Source: Oryzibacter oryziterrae (GTDB lineage: Bacteria > Pseudomonadota > Alphaproteobacteria > Rhizobiales > Pleomorphomonadaceae). From it: a stretch of 64,000 bases of DNA. The notes beneath the pieces were generated by a model. It saw nothing but the letters and a program-made list of their open reading frames with translations, did not search any database and was not told the origin of the DNA. The translations under genes were made by a program, and so were the position numbers. Positions 27,050 to 36,474 of this stretch are shown here, piece after piece (the stretch's first letter is position 1; every line of letters begins with the position of its first letter). The stretch spans positions 62,001-126,000 of the forward strand of contig NZ_JAKJIC010000009.1 in assembly GCF_021864535.1 (NCBI RefSeq), written 5' to 3'.

Positions 27050-29728
27050 TCAGACCCCAAACTCCCGCCGCTCGGCGATGGCCGCCCGTGCCGCCGCCAG
27101 TCGGGCGATAGGCACTCGGAAGGGCGAACAGGACACATAGGTCAGCCCTGCGCCCTCGCAGAACGCGATGGAATCAGGATCACCACCGTGCTCGCCGCAG
27201 ATGCCGAGCTTGATGTCCGGTCGTGTCCGGCGGCCGCGTTCGATGGCGATCTTGATCAGCTCGCCCACGCCATCCGGATCGATGCTGACAAAGGGATCGC
27301 GGCTGAGGATGCCCTTCTGCAGATAGGTCGGCAGGAAGGACGCCGCGTCGTCGCGGCTGATGCCGAAGGTGGTCTGCGTCAGATCATTGGTGCCAAAGGA
27401 GAAGAACTCGGCCGATTCGGCAATGTCGGCCGCCTTGAGCGCCGCACGCGGCAACTCGATCATGGTGCCGACCTGATAGCCGATATGTTCGCCGCTCTCC
27501 TTGGCCACCGCCGTCGCGACGCGGGCGATGATCGCCTTGACATAATCAAGCTCGGCGCGCGCGGCCACCAGCGGCACCATGATTTCCGGCATCACCGGCA
27601 CGCCCGTCGATCGGGCGGCAATCACGGCGGCCTCGAAGATGGCACGCGCCTGCATCTCGGCGATTTCCGGGAACGAGACTGCCAGGCGACAGCCCCGGTG
27701 GCCGAGCATCGGATTGAACTCTTCGAGATTTTCAACCCGCCGCCGCAGCGCTTCCGGTGTGAGACCCAGCACACGCGCCACCTCGCCGATCTCCTGCTCG
27801 CCGCGCGGCAGGAACTCGTGCAGCGGCGGATCGAGCAGGCGAATGCACACCGGCAAGCCATGCATGATCTCGAAGAGTTCGGCAAAGTCCTGACGCTGCA
27901 TCGGCAGGATCTTGGCGCAAGCGTCGCGCCGGCGCTCCGGCGTCTCCGCCAGAATCATCTCGCGCACCGCCGTGATGCGCTGATGATCGAAGAACATATG
28001 CTCGGTGCGGCAAAGGCCGATCCCCTCGGCACCGAACTCACGGGCAACGCGGGCGTCCGATGGCGTCTCCACATTGGTACGCACCTTCATGCGCCGCGCC
28101 GCATCGGCCCATTCCATCAGCGTGGCGAAGGTACCGCTCAGTGCCGGCTGACGCATGGGCACGCGCCCGACCATCACCTGTCCGGTGCCGCCATCAATGG
28201 TGATGACATCACCGCGGTGCAAGGTACGCCCATGCACCGTCAGGCTGCCGACGGCCCCGTCAACCTTCAGGGCGCCGACACCGACGACACAGGGCTTGCC
28301 CATGCCGCGGGCGACGACGGCCGCATGGCTGGTCATGCCACCGCGCGCCGTGAGAATGCCCTCGGCCGCATGCATGCCATGAATGTCTTCCGGGCTCGTC
28401 TCGATGCGCACCAGGATGGACTTGATCCCCCGTTGGCGCGCCCTCTCGGCCTCCTCGGAAGTGAACACGATCTCGCCGATCGCCGCCCCAGGCGACGCCG
28501 GCAGGCCGGTCACCAGCACATCCCGTTCGACATCCGCATCGATGGTGGGATGCAGCAACTGATCCAGCGAACTCGGATCGATCCGCTCGATGGCTTCGTC
28601 GCGGCTGATCAGCCCCTCGTTGGCCATCTCCACCGCAATGCGCATGGCCGCCTCGGTCGTGCGCTTGCCCGAGCGGGTCTGAAGCATCCAAAGCTTGCCG
28701 CGCTCGATGGTGAACTCGATGTCCTGAATGTCGCGGAAATGCCGCTCCAACTGGTCGCAATAGCCGATGAACTCCCGATAGGTCTCGGGCATCAGCAACT
28801 CGAGCGATGGCCGCTCCGATCGCGTGGACACGCGGGAGGCCTCGGTGATGTCCTGCGGCGTCCGCAAGCCTGCCACCACATCCTCGCCCTGCGCGTTGAC
28901 CAGGAACTCGCCGTAGAGCGTCTTCTCGCCGGTCGAGGGATTGCGCGTGAAGGCAACGCCCGTTGCCGAGCGCTCGTCCATGTTGCCGAACACCATGGCC
29001 TGGATGTTGACGGCAGTGCCGGCCGTCGAGGGAATGCCGTGCAGCTTGCGGAAGGTGACGGCGCGGGAGTTCATCCACGACCCGAAGACGGCACAAATGG
29101 CGCCCCACAGCTGTTCGACCGGATCTTGCGGAAACGGCGCCCCGGTCTCCTGCTCGACCAGACGCTTGAACTCATCGATGATGTCGCGCCACTCGGCGGC
29201 GCTCAGCTCGGTATCGGCGAAATAGCCTTCGCGATCCTTGACGTCATCAAGCACATCCTCGAACAGATGCACGCCGACGCCCAGCACCACATCGCCATAC
29301 ATCTGGATGAACCGGCGGTAGCTGTCGAGGGCGAATCGCTCATCGCCAGCCTCGCGCGCCAGTGCTTCAACGGTAACATCGTTGAGGCCGAGGTTCAGCA
29401 CCGTGTCCATCATGCCGGGCATGGAGGCAAGCGCACCCGAGCGCACAGCCACAAGCAGCGGATGCTGCGCGTCACCGAAGGAGCGGCCCGTACGCTGGCT
29501 GAGTTGCACCAGCGCCTGCTCGACTTCGTCCCTGAGCCCGTCGGGATAGGTCTTGCCGTTGGCGTAGAAATGCCGGCAGACCTCGGTGGTGATGGTGAAG
29601 CCGGGCGGCACCGGCAGGCCAAGCAACGCCATTTCCGCCAGATTGGCGCCCTTGCCACCAAGCAGATGCTTCAAATGGGTTCCGCCGTCGGCTCCACCCG
29701 CTCCGAAACTGAAGACCCACCGGGGCAT
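27050..29728 (-). CDS. ppdK: Pyruvate, phosphate dikinase
   Basis: PpdK interconverts pyruvate + ATP + phosphate and phosphoenolpyruvate + AMP + pyrophosphate. The 892-residue protein starts MPRWVFSFGAGGADGG at 29728. It has the N-terminal ATP-grasp part (LLGGKGANLAEMALLGLPVPPG, RSGALASMPGMMDTVLNLG), the swivelling phosphohistidine domain (ILTARGGMTSHAAVVARGMG, with the catalytic His in TSHAA), and the C-terminal PEP/pyruvate barrel (GIGLCRTEHMF, PMLGHRGCRL, FSFGTNDLTQTTFG, GICGEHGGDP). The length is normal. No PPDK regulatory kinase/phosphatase gene is adjacent in the window, but a small phosphatase gene lies upstream. Confidence 0.97.
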   Translation of the reverse strand: MPRWVFSFGAGGADGGTHLKHLLGGKGANLAEMALLGLPVPPGFTITTEVCRHFYANGKTYPDGLRDEVEQALVQLSQRTGRSFGDAQHPLLVAVRSGALASMPGMMDTVLNLGLNDVTVEALAREAGDERFALDSYRRFIQMYGDVVLGVGVHLFEDVLDDVKDREGYFADTELSAAEWRDIIDEFKRLVEQETGAPFPQDPVEQLWGAICAVFGSWMNSRAVTFRKLHGIPSTAGTAVNIQAMVFGNMDERSATGVAFTRNPSTGEKTLYGEFLVNAQGEDVVAGLRTPQDITEASRVSTRSERPSLELLMPETYREFIGYCDQLERHFRDIQDIEFTIERGKLWMLQTRSGKRTTEAAMRIAVEMANEGLISRDEAIERIDPSSLDQLLHPTIDADVERDVLVTGLPASPGAAIGEIVFTSEEAERARQRGIKSILVRIETSPEDIHGMHAAEGILTARGGMTSHAAVVARGMGKPCVVGVGALKVDGAVGSLTVHGRTLHRGDVITIDGGTGQVMVGRVPMRQPALSGTFATLMEWADAARRMKVRTNVETPSDARVAREFGAEGIGLCRTEHMFFDHQRITAVREMILAETPERRRDACAKILPMQRQDFAELFEIMHGLPVCIRLLDPPLHEFLPRGEQEIGEVARVLGLTPEALRRRVENLEEFNPMLGHRGCRLAVSFPEIAEMQARAIFEAAVIAARSTGVPVMPEIMVPLVAARAELDYVKAIIARVATAVAKESGEHIGYQVGTMIELPRAALKAADIAESAEFFSFGTNDLTQTTFGISRDDAASFLPTYLQKGILSRDPFVSIDPDGVGELIKIAIERGRRTRPDIKLGICGEHGGDPDSIAFCEGAGLTYVSCSPFRVPIARLAAARAAIAERREFGV

Positions 29729-29981
29729 GAATTCACCGAACCCTCGAGTTGACCCGCTGACGCTCGCCAAGGACAGGAACCCGAAAGGCAAGCATTTCCA
29801 GACAGGTTCAGCTTGCCTGCGCCTCCCGATGAGTCGGGAACAAGTCAGCCACCAAATCAGGGTGGTTATAGCACGGAAACAAACCGCGGCGATTCAGTTG
29901 TTGCGGTGCAGCGAGAACTTTTGATGAATTCCGCGCCGGCATCCGTCGGTTCGGCGCAATCGGCTAATCCGCCATGGCGGC

Positions 29982-30497
29982 TCAGCTTTTCGCCGGTACT
30001 TCCAGATGGAAGGGAACCCCTTCGAACGCGTCTTCGCCGCGCCCGATGGCATCGATGGCAGCGACCATACGACCGGATCGGCCCAGCAGATGATCGGCGA
30101 TCTCGATGATGCGCCGGTTCGGCGTGGCCGAGGGTGATCGCGTGCGCAGCGTCTGTGCCAGCTCCACTTCATCGCGCGTCGGATCGAGATGCAGCGCCAG
30201 CGTATAGGCGGCCGCCGTCGAGCGAGAGATCCCGGCAAAGCAATGCACCACCAGCGGCGTCTGCCGGTCCCAATCCTTGATCCACTCAAGCAGCTGCACG
30301 ACATGCTGCTCGCCCGGCAAGGTCATGCCCGAAAGGGGATCGACAATGTCATTCATCGCCAGGAACAGGTGATTGTTGTGACTGATGGCATTGGGCAGAC
30401 GCATGGGCGTGCCGGCATTGACCAGCGTCACCACATGCCGGGCCCCGACCCGCTCAACGGTTTCCTCGAGCTTGGCGAGCGAGCAGACGTGGATCAT
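29982..30497 (-). CDS. Tyrosine phosphatase family protein
   Basis: This 171-residue protein has the CX5R phosphatase signature H85-C86-F-A-G-I-S-R92-S and an upstream acidic loop (LAMNDIVDPLSGMTLP) that could give the general acid. It belongs to the small dual-specificity-like group common in rhizobia. The substrate is unknown. The start is the ATG at 30497, which overlaps the stop of the HD gene (ATGA), so the two proteins are made together. The open frame allows three more residues upstream, but these are unnecessary. Confidence 0.8.
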   Translation of the reverse strand: MIHVCSLAKLEETVERVGARHVVTLVNAGTPMRLPNAISHNNHLFLAMNDIVDPLSGMTLPGEQHVVQLLEWIKDWDRQTPLVVHCFAGISRSTAAAYTLALHLDPTRDEVELAQTLRTRSPSATPNRRIIEIADHLLGRSGRMVAAIDAIGRGEDAFEGVPFHLEVPAKS

Positions 30498-31114
30498 AGC
30501 AGACACTCCAATTCAGCAAATCTTTTCAGAAACTTGTCTTCGGCCTCGATTGTCGACCAGGGCACGAGTCCGAGCCGGGGACCCTCCGGAGTCTGCCGCC
30601 CGACCCCCTTGGGAACGCCGAATATCTTCTTGGCCTCCTCCGCCGTGAATCCCGCAAGCTCCACTGCTTCGAAATAGGCGCAGAGGATGTCGGCCTTCTT
30701 GGTCAGCTTGTGCAGGTAGGCCGTTGCAAACTTGGCGATCCCGAACCGACGATGGATCGCGTCTTCAAGGCGCCTCTCGATCACCTTGTAGTCGCCGCCC
30801 ATCACCGACTTGAAGGGCGAGATCATGTCGCCGATGACATACTCCGGCCCGTCATGCAGCAACACCACGAGGCGCTGGGCCGGCGTGAGCGTCGGCTCGA
30901 TCAGGCCGGCGATATCCTCGACCACCAGGCAATGCTGCGCCACCGAGAAGGCATGGTCGCCGACCGTCTGCCCGTTCCAGCGGGCGACGCGGGCAAGACC
31001 ATGCGCAATGTCGGCGATCTCCACGTCCAGCGGCGAGGGATCGATGAGATCGAGCCGCCGCCCGGACAGCATGCGCTGCCAGGCACGGGGCGGTGAGCCG
31101 GCTTTGTCTGCCAT
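30494..31114 (-). CDS. HD domain hydrolase, YfbR-like
   Basis: The 206-residue protein carries a YfbR-type HD phosphohydrolase core: R-W-N-G-Q-T-V-G-D-H54-A-F-S-V-A-Q-H61, then L-L-H87-D88-G-P-E-Y-V-I-G-D with the metal ligands, followed by SPFKSVMGG. Relatives dephosphorylate deoxynucleoside monophosphates, which would place it in nucleotide pool control. It lacks a signal peptide and is cytosolic. It is the first gene of a two-gene unit with a CX5R phosphatase gene. The DNA upstream toward ygfZ is only 104 bases and holds the promoter. Confidence 0.8.
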   Translation of the reverse strand: MADKAGSPPRAWQRMLSGRRLDLIDPSPLDVEIADIAHGLARVARWNGQTVGDHAFSVAQHCLVVEDIAGLIEPTLTPAQRLVVLLHDGPEYVIGDMISPFKSVMGGDYKVIERRLEDAIHRRFGIAKFATAYLHKLTKKADILCAYFEAVELAGFTAEEAKKIFGVPKGVGRQTPEGPRLGLVPWSTIEAEDKFLKRFAELECLL

Positions 31115-31218
31115 GAAAAATCCTGATGCCCATTCAAGTCACGAAACGGCGACCGGTCCTGCAGGGAACCGGGCCGGTGCCGATGTCTAGCGCGTCGTGC
31201 TGCCCAACACTGACAGCA

Positions 31219-32079
31219 TCACTCATCGCCAGCGGCGGCCTCCGGCCAGCCGTAATGGGCCCAGGCGGGAAGTTCAACGTGAACCGGCACGTCACCCACA
31301 GTCACGCTGCCGCCGGCATCGATCGCCGCCTTGATCTTGTCGAGGCGCAGGATTGCGAGCCCCTCCCGACCGGCGACCGTGCCGACCGATCCGAGACTGC
31401 GACCGGCGGCCAGAACATCGCTGCCCCGCGATAGCGGCGCAGTGCCGACAAGCCTCACCGGACGACGACGGGCCGTTCCGCGATGCTTCATGCGGCTGAC
31501 CACTTCCTGACCGACGAAGCAGCCCTTGGTGAAGGAAACCCCCGACAGATCGTCCATGGCCAGGTCATGCGGGAAGCAATCGCCCGCAACGACATCGAAG
31601 CCGAGTTCGGGAACGCCAAGCACCACGCGCCGGGCGTGATAGGCGGCTTCGCCGTCAGCATCCGAGGGCACTGCCGTTGTGGACGCATAGAAGCGCTGCC
31701 CGAGCTCGGGATGCCGAGGGTCGCGTGCCAAGGTGCCCGGGCCGGTTGGACCGGCACCGTCGAGCAGCACATGAACGGCCATGGCCTCACTGACATCGGC
31801 CAGCTCCACCTGCGCCCTCAGCCGAAACATGGTGAGTCGCTTCAGGAGATCCCCTGCCGCACCAACCGGTGCATCAAGCAGAAATCCGCCGTCGACGCGC
31901 ACAAACAGAAAGTCCGAGATCACCTTGCCCTGTGGGGTGAGCAGCGCGCCATAGCCCGCGCTTTCGGCCGTGGCGACGTCGGTCTTCTGCGTGATCATCC
32001 GCTGCAGATAGTCTTCCGCCTCGGGTCCGGTCACAGACAGGATCACACGGGAAGTCAGTCGGGCAAGTGAAATGGCCAT
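31219..32079 (-). CDS. ygfZ: Folate-binding protein YgfZ, iron-sulfur cluster assembly
   Basis: YgfZ/IbaG-like GcvT-fold proteins bind tetrahydrofolate and help the assembly or repair of iron-sulfur clusters. The 286-residue protein starts MAISLARLTSRVILSVTG at 32079. It carries the family hallmark K185-G-C187-F-V-G-Q-E in which the cysteine is essential in E. coli. GYGALLTPQGKVISDFLFV lies in the N-terminal domain. An open frame to 32289 upstream is not family-like. It appears to be a single-gene unit. Confidence 0.9.
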   Translation of the reverse strand: MAISLARLTSRVILSVTGPEAEDYLQRMITQKTDVATAESAGYGALLTPQGKVISDFLFVRVDGGFLLDAPVGAAGDLLKRLTMFRLRAQVELADVSEAMAVHVLLDGAGPTGPGTLARDPRHPELGQRFYASTTAVPSDADGEAAYHARRVVLGVPELGFDVVAGDCFPHDLAMDDLSGVSFTKGCFVGQEVVSRMKHRGTARRRPVRLVGTAPLSRGSDVLAAGRSLGSVGTVAGREGLAILRLDKIKAAIDAGGSVTVGDVPVHVELPAWAHYGWPEAAAGDE

Positions 32080-32618
32080 GTGGGTTCCACCAAATTGTTC
32101 GTTGCCGAAAGGTAGAGAGCCGAGGAGCAACAGACAAGGGTTTGAAACGCCCACGCTCGAGGCCACTGAGAGGGCTGGCCAGCCACAGATCGCAGCGTGG
32201 ATCGGGGCATGTTCACATCTGCGACAAGTCTCACCGGCAATATTGACAATGACAGCACATGAGATCATTGGGGATCTCGCGCCGGCCAAAGCCGCCGCCC
32301 CAACCCACTGAAAGACAATGGACAGTCACAGTCGACCTAGTCGCAAACCCGCCGAAGGCGCCGATAGGTAAGCTGTCCCACGGCTTGCCGCTGGTGCCAT
32401 CGCGCCAAGGACAAGCCCTGATGATCGATAGAAACTCCCCCTGCCCGTCCGCAGGCCCGGCGTTTGCCGAGGCCGTTGGCATCCGTGTCCGCAGCGTTGT
32501 CCCGCCGGTTCGAAGACCTGAGTGTTGATCCTTCGCCTCCTGCCGAAATCGTGCGGTCTGCCGAGCTCGTTGAAGCCCGAGGCCGCCAATCGATCACATT
32601 CAGTCCGCGAGTTGGCCC
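32080..32618. other. Divergent intergenic region, no recognised gene
   Basis: There are 539 bases between the ygfZ start and the permease start. Short plus-strand frames (32259-32528, 32464-32703) have no family-like sequence and poor ribosome binding sites. I see no terminator and no obvious small RNA. No binding-protein gene for the following ABC transporter is here. It should carry the promoters of ygfZ and the transporter genes. Confidence 0.4.
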
Positions 32619-34352
32619 ATGGTCTTCCACAAGGTTACGCCTGGCGGCGTCGGCCGTCGCCTCGTTCCCAACATCTTTGACGTTGCCGCCCTGGTTCTGG
32701 TGACCGGCCTTCTGGTGCTGATCGCCTATGGCGTCGATCAGGCCGATGCCCCACTGGCCACGCTGCCCACCAGGACGATCAGCCTCGATCCCTGGCTGTT
32801 GCCGCAATATGCCCTCCGCACCACGTTGCGGATGCTGACGGCCATGGTCTGGTCGCTGGTCTTCACCTTCGTCTATGCAACGCTGGCCGCAAAGAGCCGG
32901 CGCGCTGAAATGGTGCTGATCCCGCTGCTGGACGTGCTGCAGTCCGTCCCCATCCTCGGCTTTCTCACCTTCACGGTGGTGTTCTTCATGGGCTTGTTCC
33001 CCGGCCGGGTGCTGGGGGCGGAACTGGCCAGCGTTTTCGCCATCTTCACCAGCCAGGCCTGGAACATGACCTTCTCCATGTATCAGTCGCTGCGCAGCCT
33101 GCCCAAGGATCTCGAAGAGGTGTCGTCGAGCTTTCACCTGTCCTGGTGGCAGCGCTTCTGGCATCTCGACGTTCCCTTCGCCATGCCCGGACTCGTATGG
33201 AACGCCATGATGTCCATGTCCGGCGGCTGGTTCTTCGTGGTGGCGTCCGAGGCCATCACGGTCGGGGACACCTCCGTCGTTCTGCCCGGCATAGGCTCCT
33301 ATGTGGCCACGGCGATCGACCAGCAGAACCTCGCCGCCATCGGCTGGGCAGTATTGTCGATGCTGGTCATCATCATTGCCTACGATCAGTTGCTGTTCCG
33401 CCCGATCGTCGCCTGGGCCGACAAGTTCCGCGTCGAGCAGACGGCGTCGGGCGAAGCGCCAGACTCCTGGGTGCTCGACCTGTTTCGCCGCACCCGTGCC
33501 CTGCGGGCCGTGACGCTCTTTGCGTCCAACGGCCTTCGGGCCATCGGCCGGCTGTCCTTGCCTTTGCCGCGCCTGCCGCGCCCTGCACTGCGGCTCGCCC
33601 TCCCCGAGCAACTGGTGGATGGGGCCTGGCGGGTGATCCTGGTGGTTGCCACCGTCTGGATTGGCAGCGAGATCGTCCGGTTTGTCGGCGCCAACCTGGG
33701 CCTGTCGGACGTGGCGGAAGCCTTCGGCAAGGGGCTTCTCACGCTGTTGCGCGTGTCCGTCCTGATTGCCATCGCCAGCCTCGTCTGGGTTCCCATCGGC
33801 GTCTGGGTAGGACTGCGGCCGCGCATCGCCCAAAAGGTGCAGCCGCTGGCTCAGTTCCTGGCCGCCTTCCCGGCGAACATTGCCTTCCCGGCCGCCGTCA
33901 TGCTGATCGTCCATGCCAAGCTCGATCCGAACATCTGGCTCAGCCCGCTGATGATCCTGGGAACGCAGTGGTACATCCTGTTCAACGTCATCGCCGGCAC
34001 CACGGCCTTCCCCTCCGACCTCAAGGAAGCCGCCGCCAGCCTGCATCTCAAGGGATGGCGCTGGTGGAAGACCGTGATGCTGCCCGGCGTCTTTCCCTAT
34101 TACGTCACCGGCGCGATCACCGCATCCGGCGGCTCGTGGAATGCTTCCATCGTCGCGGAAGCTGCAAGCTGGGGCAACCATTCGCTGACGGCCACCGGTC
34201 TTGGCTCCTATATCGCCGCTGCCACGGCGGCCGGCGACTTTCCCCGCGTGGTGCTGGGGATTGCCGTCATGTCCATCTTCGTCACCCTGACCAACCGCCT
34301 CGTCTGGCGCCCGCTCTACGGCTTTGCCGAGCGCCGGCTGCGCATTTCCTGA
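32619..34352 (+). CDS. ABC transporter permease with two BPD permease domains
   Basis: The 577-residue protein contains two copies of the binding-protein-dependent permease domain of the NitT/TauT type. In the first half the EAA-like loop is DLEEVSSSFHLSWWQRFWHLDVPFA; in the second half DLKEAAASLHLKGWRWWKTVMLP. Both copies are followed by glycine-rich segments (GGWFFVVASEAI and GGSWNASIVAEA). So a single chain can form the whole transmembrane unit. It is inner-membrane. The next gene, 16 bases on, encodes the ATPase. No periplasmic binding protein is encoded nearby. The substrate is unknown. Only one ATG fits the start, and it has no clear ribosome binding site. Confidence 0.88.
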   Translation: MVFHKVTPGGVGRRLVPNIFDVAALVLVTGLLVLIAYGVDQADAPLATLPTRTISLDPWLLPQYALRTTLRMLTAMVWSLVFTFVYATLAAKSRRAEMVLIPLLDVLQSVPILGFLTFTVVFFMGLFPGRVLGAELASVFAIFTSQAWNMTFSMYQSLRSLPKDLEEVSSSFHLSWWQRFWHLDVPFAMPGLVWNAMMSMSGGWFFVVASEAITVGDTSVVLPGIGSYVATAIDQQNLAAIGWAVLSMLVIIIAYDQLLFRPIVAWADKFRVEQTASGEAPDSWVLDLFRRTRALRAVTLFASNGLRAIGRLSLPLPRLPRPALRLALPEQLVDGAWRVILVVATVWIGSEIVRFVGANLGLSDVAEAFGKGLLTLLRVSVLIAIASLVWVPIGVWVGLRPRIAQKVQPLAQFLAAFPANIAFPAAVMLIVHAKLDPNIWLSPLMILGTQWYILFNVIAGTTAFPSDLKEAAASLHLKGWRWWKTVMLPGVFPYYVTGAITASGGSWNASIVAEAASWGNHSLTATGLGSYIAAATAAGDFPRVVLGIAVMSIFVTLTNRLVWRPLYGFAERRLRIS

Positions 34353-34368
34353 TCCTCGGGAGGCTCCA

Positions 34369-35694
34369 ATGACTGCCATTCTTTCCCCCGCCGCCCAGAC
34401 CTCGGCGCCCCTCGTCGAAATCACCGATGTCAGCCGCGTTTTTCCCAAGGCCAATGGCGAGGACCTCACCGTCCTCGAAAAGGTGAACCTGACGATCCGC
34501 TCAGGCGAGATCATCGGTCTGCTCGGTCGCTCCGGTTCAGGCAAGTCGACGCTGCTGCGCATTATCGCCGGCCTGTCCGCAACGTCGTCCGGCGCCGCGC
34601 TGTTCAAGGGGCAACCGATCTCCGGCCCACCTGAAGGACTTGCCATGGTGTTCCAGTCCTTCGCGCTGTTTCCCTGGCTGACGGTGCTGCAGAACGTCGA
34701 GCTCGGCCTTGAAGCGCTCGGCGTCGAGACCGCCGAACGGCGCCGGCGAGCGCTGGCCGCCATCGACCTGATCGGCCTCGACGGCTTCGAGAACGCCTAT
34801 CCCAAGGAACTGTCGGGCGGCATGCGCCAGCGCGTCGGCTTTGCCCGCGCCCTGGTGGTCCATCCCGACCTGTTGCTCATGGACGAGCCCTTTTCTGCCC
34901 TTGATGTGCTGACCGCGGAGACGCTGCGAACCGACATCATCGATCTGTGGATCGAAGGCCGGCTGCCCATGAAATCGGTGCTGATCGTCACGCACAACAT
35001 CGAGGAGGCGGTGCTGATGTGCGACCGCATTCTGGTGTTTTCGTCCAATCCCGGACGCATCGCCTCGGAGATCCAGGTCGGACTGCCACATCCGCGCAAT
35101 CGCCTCGACCCGGCCTTCCGCGCTCTGGTCGACAGCATCTACGCCCGGATGACGCAGCGAGACGCCGGCAAGATGGCGATCCCTACCGGCATCCCCGGCA
35201 CCGGCGTCGGCATGGTGCTGAACCACATCTCGACCAACGAGATGTCCGGTCTCATCGAAGCTCTGGCCGGCGAGCCCTTCCATGGTCGCGCCGACCTGCC
35301 CGTCCTGGCCGACAAGCTGCAGATGGAGGCCGACGAGCTGTTCCATCTGGCCGAGGCCTTGCAGCTCTTGCGCTTTGCCAGCCTGAGCGAGGGCGACCTG
35401 CTGTTGAGCGACGCCGGCAAGGCCTTCACCGAGATGGGCACCGACGAGCGCAAGACCTTGTTCGCCCAGCACCTACTGGCGCATGTGCCGATCGTCGGCG
35501 TCATCCGCCGTGTCCTCGACGAACGGCCCTCGCACGCCGCTCCCGCGGCGCGCTTCCGCCAGGAACTCGAGGACTACATGTCCGAGGACTATGCCGACGA
35601 GACCCTCAAGGCCGTCGTCTCCTGGGCCCGCTACGCCGAACTCTTCGCCTATGACGACGCAGCGGAAATGTTCAGCCTCGAAAACCCGCAGTGA
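34369..35694 (+). CDS. ABC transporter ATPase with C-terminal AAA-associated domain
   Basis: The 441-residue protein has a standard ABC domain: Walker A GRSGSGKST, Q-loop FQSFALFPW, signature ELSGGMRQR, Walker B LLLMDEPFSALD and switch His in VTHNIEEAV. After residue about 250 comes an extra domain of about 170 residues (TGVGMVLNHISTNEMSGLIEAL, ALQLLRFASLSEGDLLLSDAGKAF), the AAA-associated C-terminal domain (PF09821). This type goes with double permeases. GGGAGG precedes the ATG at 34369. It is the last gene of a two-gene unit. What the extra domain senses is not known. Confidence 0.9.
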   Translation: MTAILSPAAQTSAPLVEITDVSRVFPKANGEDLTVLEKVNLTIRSGEIIGLLGRSGSGKSTLLRIIAGLSATSSGAALFKGQPISGPPEGLAMVFQSFALFPWLTVLQNVELGLEALGVETAERRRRALAAIDLIGLDGFENAYPKELSGGMRQRVGFARALVVHPDLLLMDEPFSALDVLTAETLRTDIIDLWIEGRLPMKSVLIVTHNIEEAVLMCDRILVFSSNPGRIASEIQVGLPHPRNRLDPAFRALVDSIYARMTQRDAGKMAIPTGIPGTGVGMVLNHISTNEMSGLIEALAGEPFHGRADLPVLADKLQMEADELFHLAEALQLLRFASLSEGDLLLSDAGKAFTEMGTDERKTLFAQHLLAHVPIVGVIRRVLDERPSHAAPAARFRQELEDYMSEDYADETLKAVVSWARYAELFAYDDAAEMFSLENPQ

Positions 35695-35718
35695 CAGCGG
35701 GGCGGCGGCGCGGACCCT

Positions 35719-36474
35719 TCAGAGGATCGCGCCGTCGACCACGATCAGCGGCTTGCCCTGTGAGCAGCACTCGATGCGGGCATCGACCTTATAGATATCA
35801 CGCAGCAGCGCCGGGGTGATAACGTCCTCCGACGGCCCCGCGGCTACCAGCCGGCCATCGGCGATCACCAGCGTACGTTCGCAGTAGCGAAGCGCGTGAT
35901 TGAGGTCATGCAGGGCGATGACGACTGCCATGTCGTCGCGCCGGGCGAGATCGCGCATCAGGTGCAGCACCTCGATCTGGCGATGCAGATCGAGCGCCGA
36001 CGTCGGCTCGTCCATCAGCAGGATCTCCGGCCGCCGGGCCAGCGCCTGGGCAATCGACACGAGCTGCCGCTGTCCGCCCGACAGTTCACACAGATTGCGG
36101 AAAGCGAGCGGCGTGATGCGCAGCGCCTCCAGGATGCTGTCGATGTGGACGAGATCGCCCTCCTTGACCAGCCAGCTGCCGCCGGAGCGGGAGGCAAGCA
36201 GCACCGACTCGTAGACCGTCAGAACGGCATTGGCGCCGGTATCCTGCGGCATGTAGCAGATGGCATCTTCGCCCCGGCGCGGAGCGTCCACAGTAACGGT
36301 GCCCGCCCCCTTCACCAGACCGGCGATGCGCTTGAACAGCGTCGACTTGCCGGCCGCGTTGGGGCCGATCAGCGCGGTCAGCGTTCCACCGGTGATCATG
36401 TCGACGGAAATGTCGGAGAAGATGGCGCGGCTACCGTAACGGGCGCCGATGGCGTTGAGGGCAAGGGCTACCAT
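35719..36474 (-). CDS. Iron-type ABC transporter ATPase, FecE-like
   Basis: The 251-residue protein starts MVALALNAIGARYGSRAIFSD at 36474. It has Walker A GPNAAGKST, Q-loop MPQDTGANA, signature ELSGGQRQL, Walker B ILLMDEPTSALD and switch His in IALHDLNHALRY. The ALDLHRQ and HDLNHA elements are typical of FecE/FhuC/BtuD-like ATPases for iron complexes. Its start overlaps the permease gene by seven bases. It is the third gene of the operon that begins with the binding protein. Confidence 0.9.
   Translation of the reverse strand: MVALALNAIGARYGSRAIFSDISVDMITGGTLTALIGPNAAGKSTLFKRIAGLVKGAGTVTVDAPRRGEDAICYMPQDTGANAVLTVYESVLLASRSGGSWLVKEGDLVHIDSILEALRITPLAFRNLCELSGGQRQLVSIAQALARRPEILLMDEPTSALDLHRQIEVLHLMRDLARRDDMAVVIALHDLNHALRYCERTLVIADGRLVAAGPSEDVITPALLRDIYKVDARIECCSQGKPLIVVDGAIL

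Noticed and set aside
32337-34763. An 808-codon open frame on the minus strand across the permease gene
   Set aside because: It is antisense to a clear double permease, is rich in Gly, Arg, His and Asp as expected for the mirror frame of high-GC DNA, and resembles no family.
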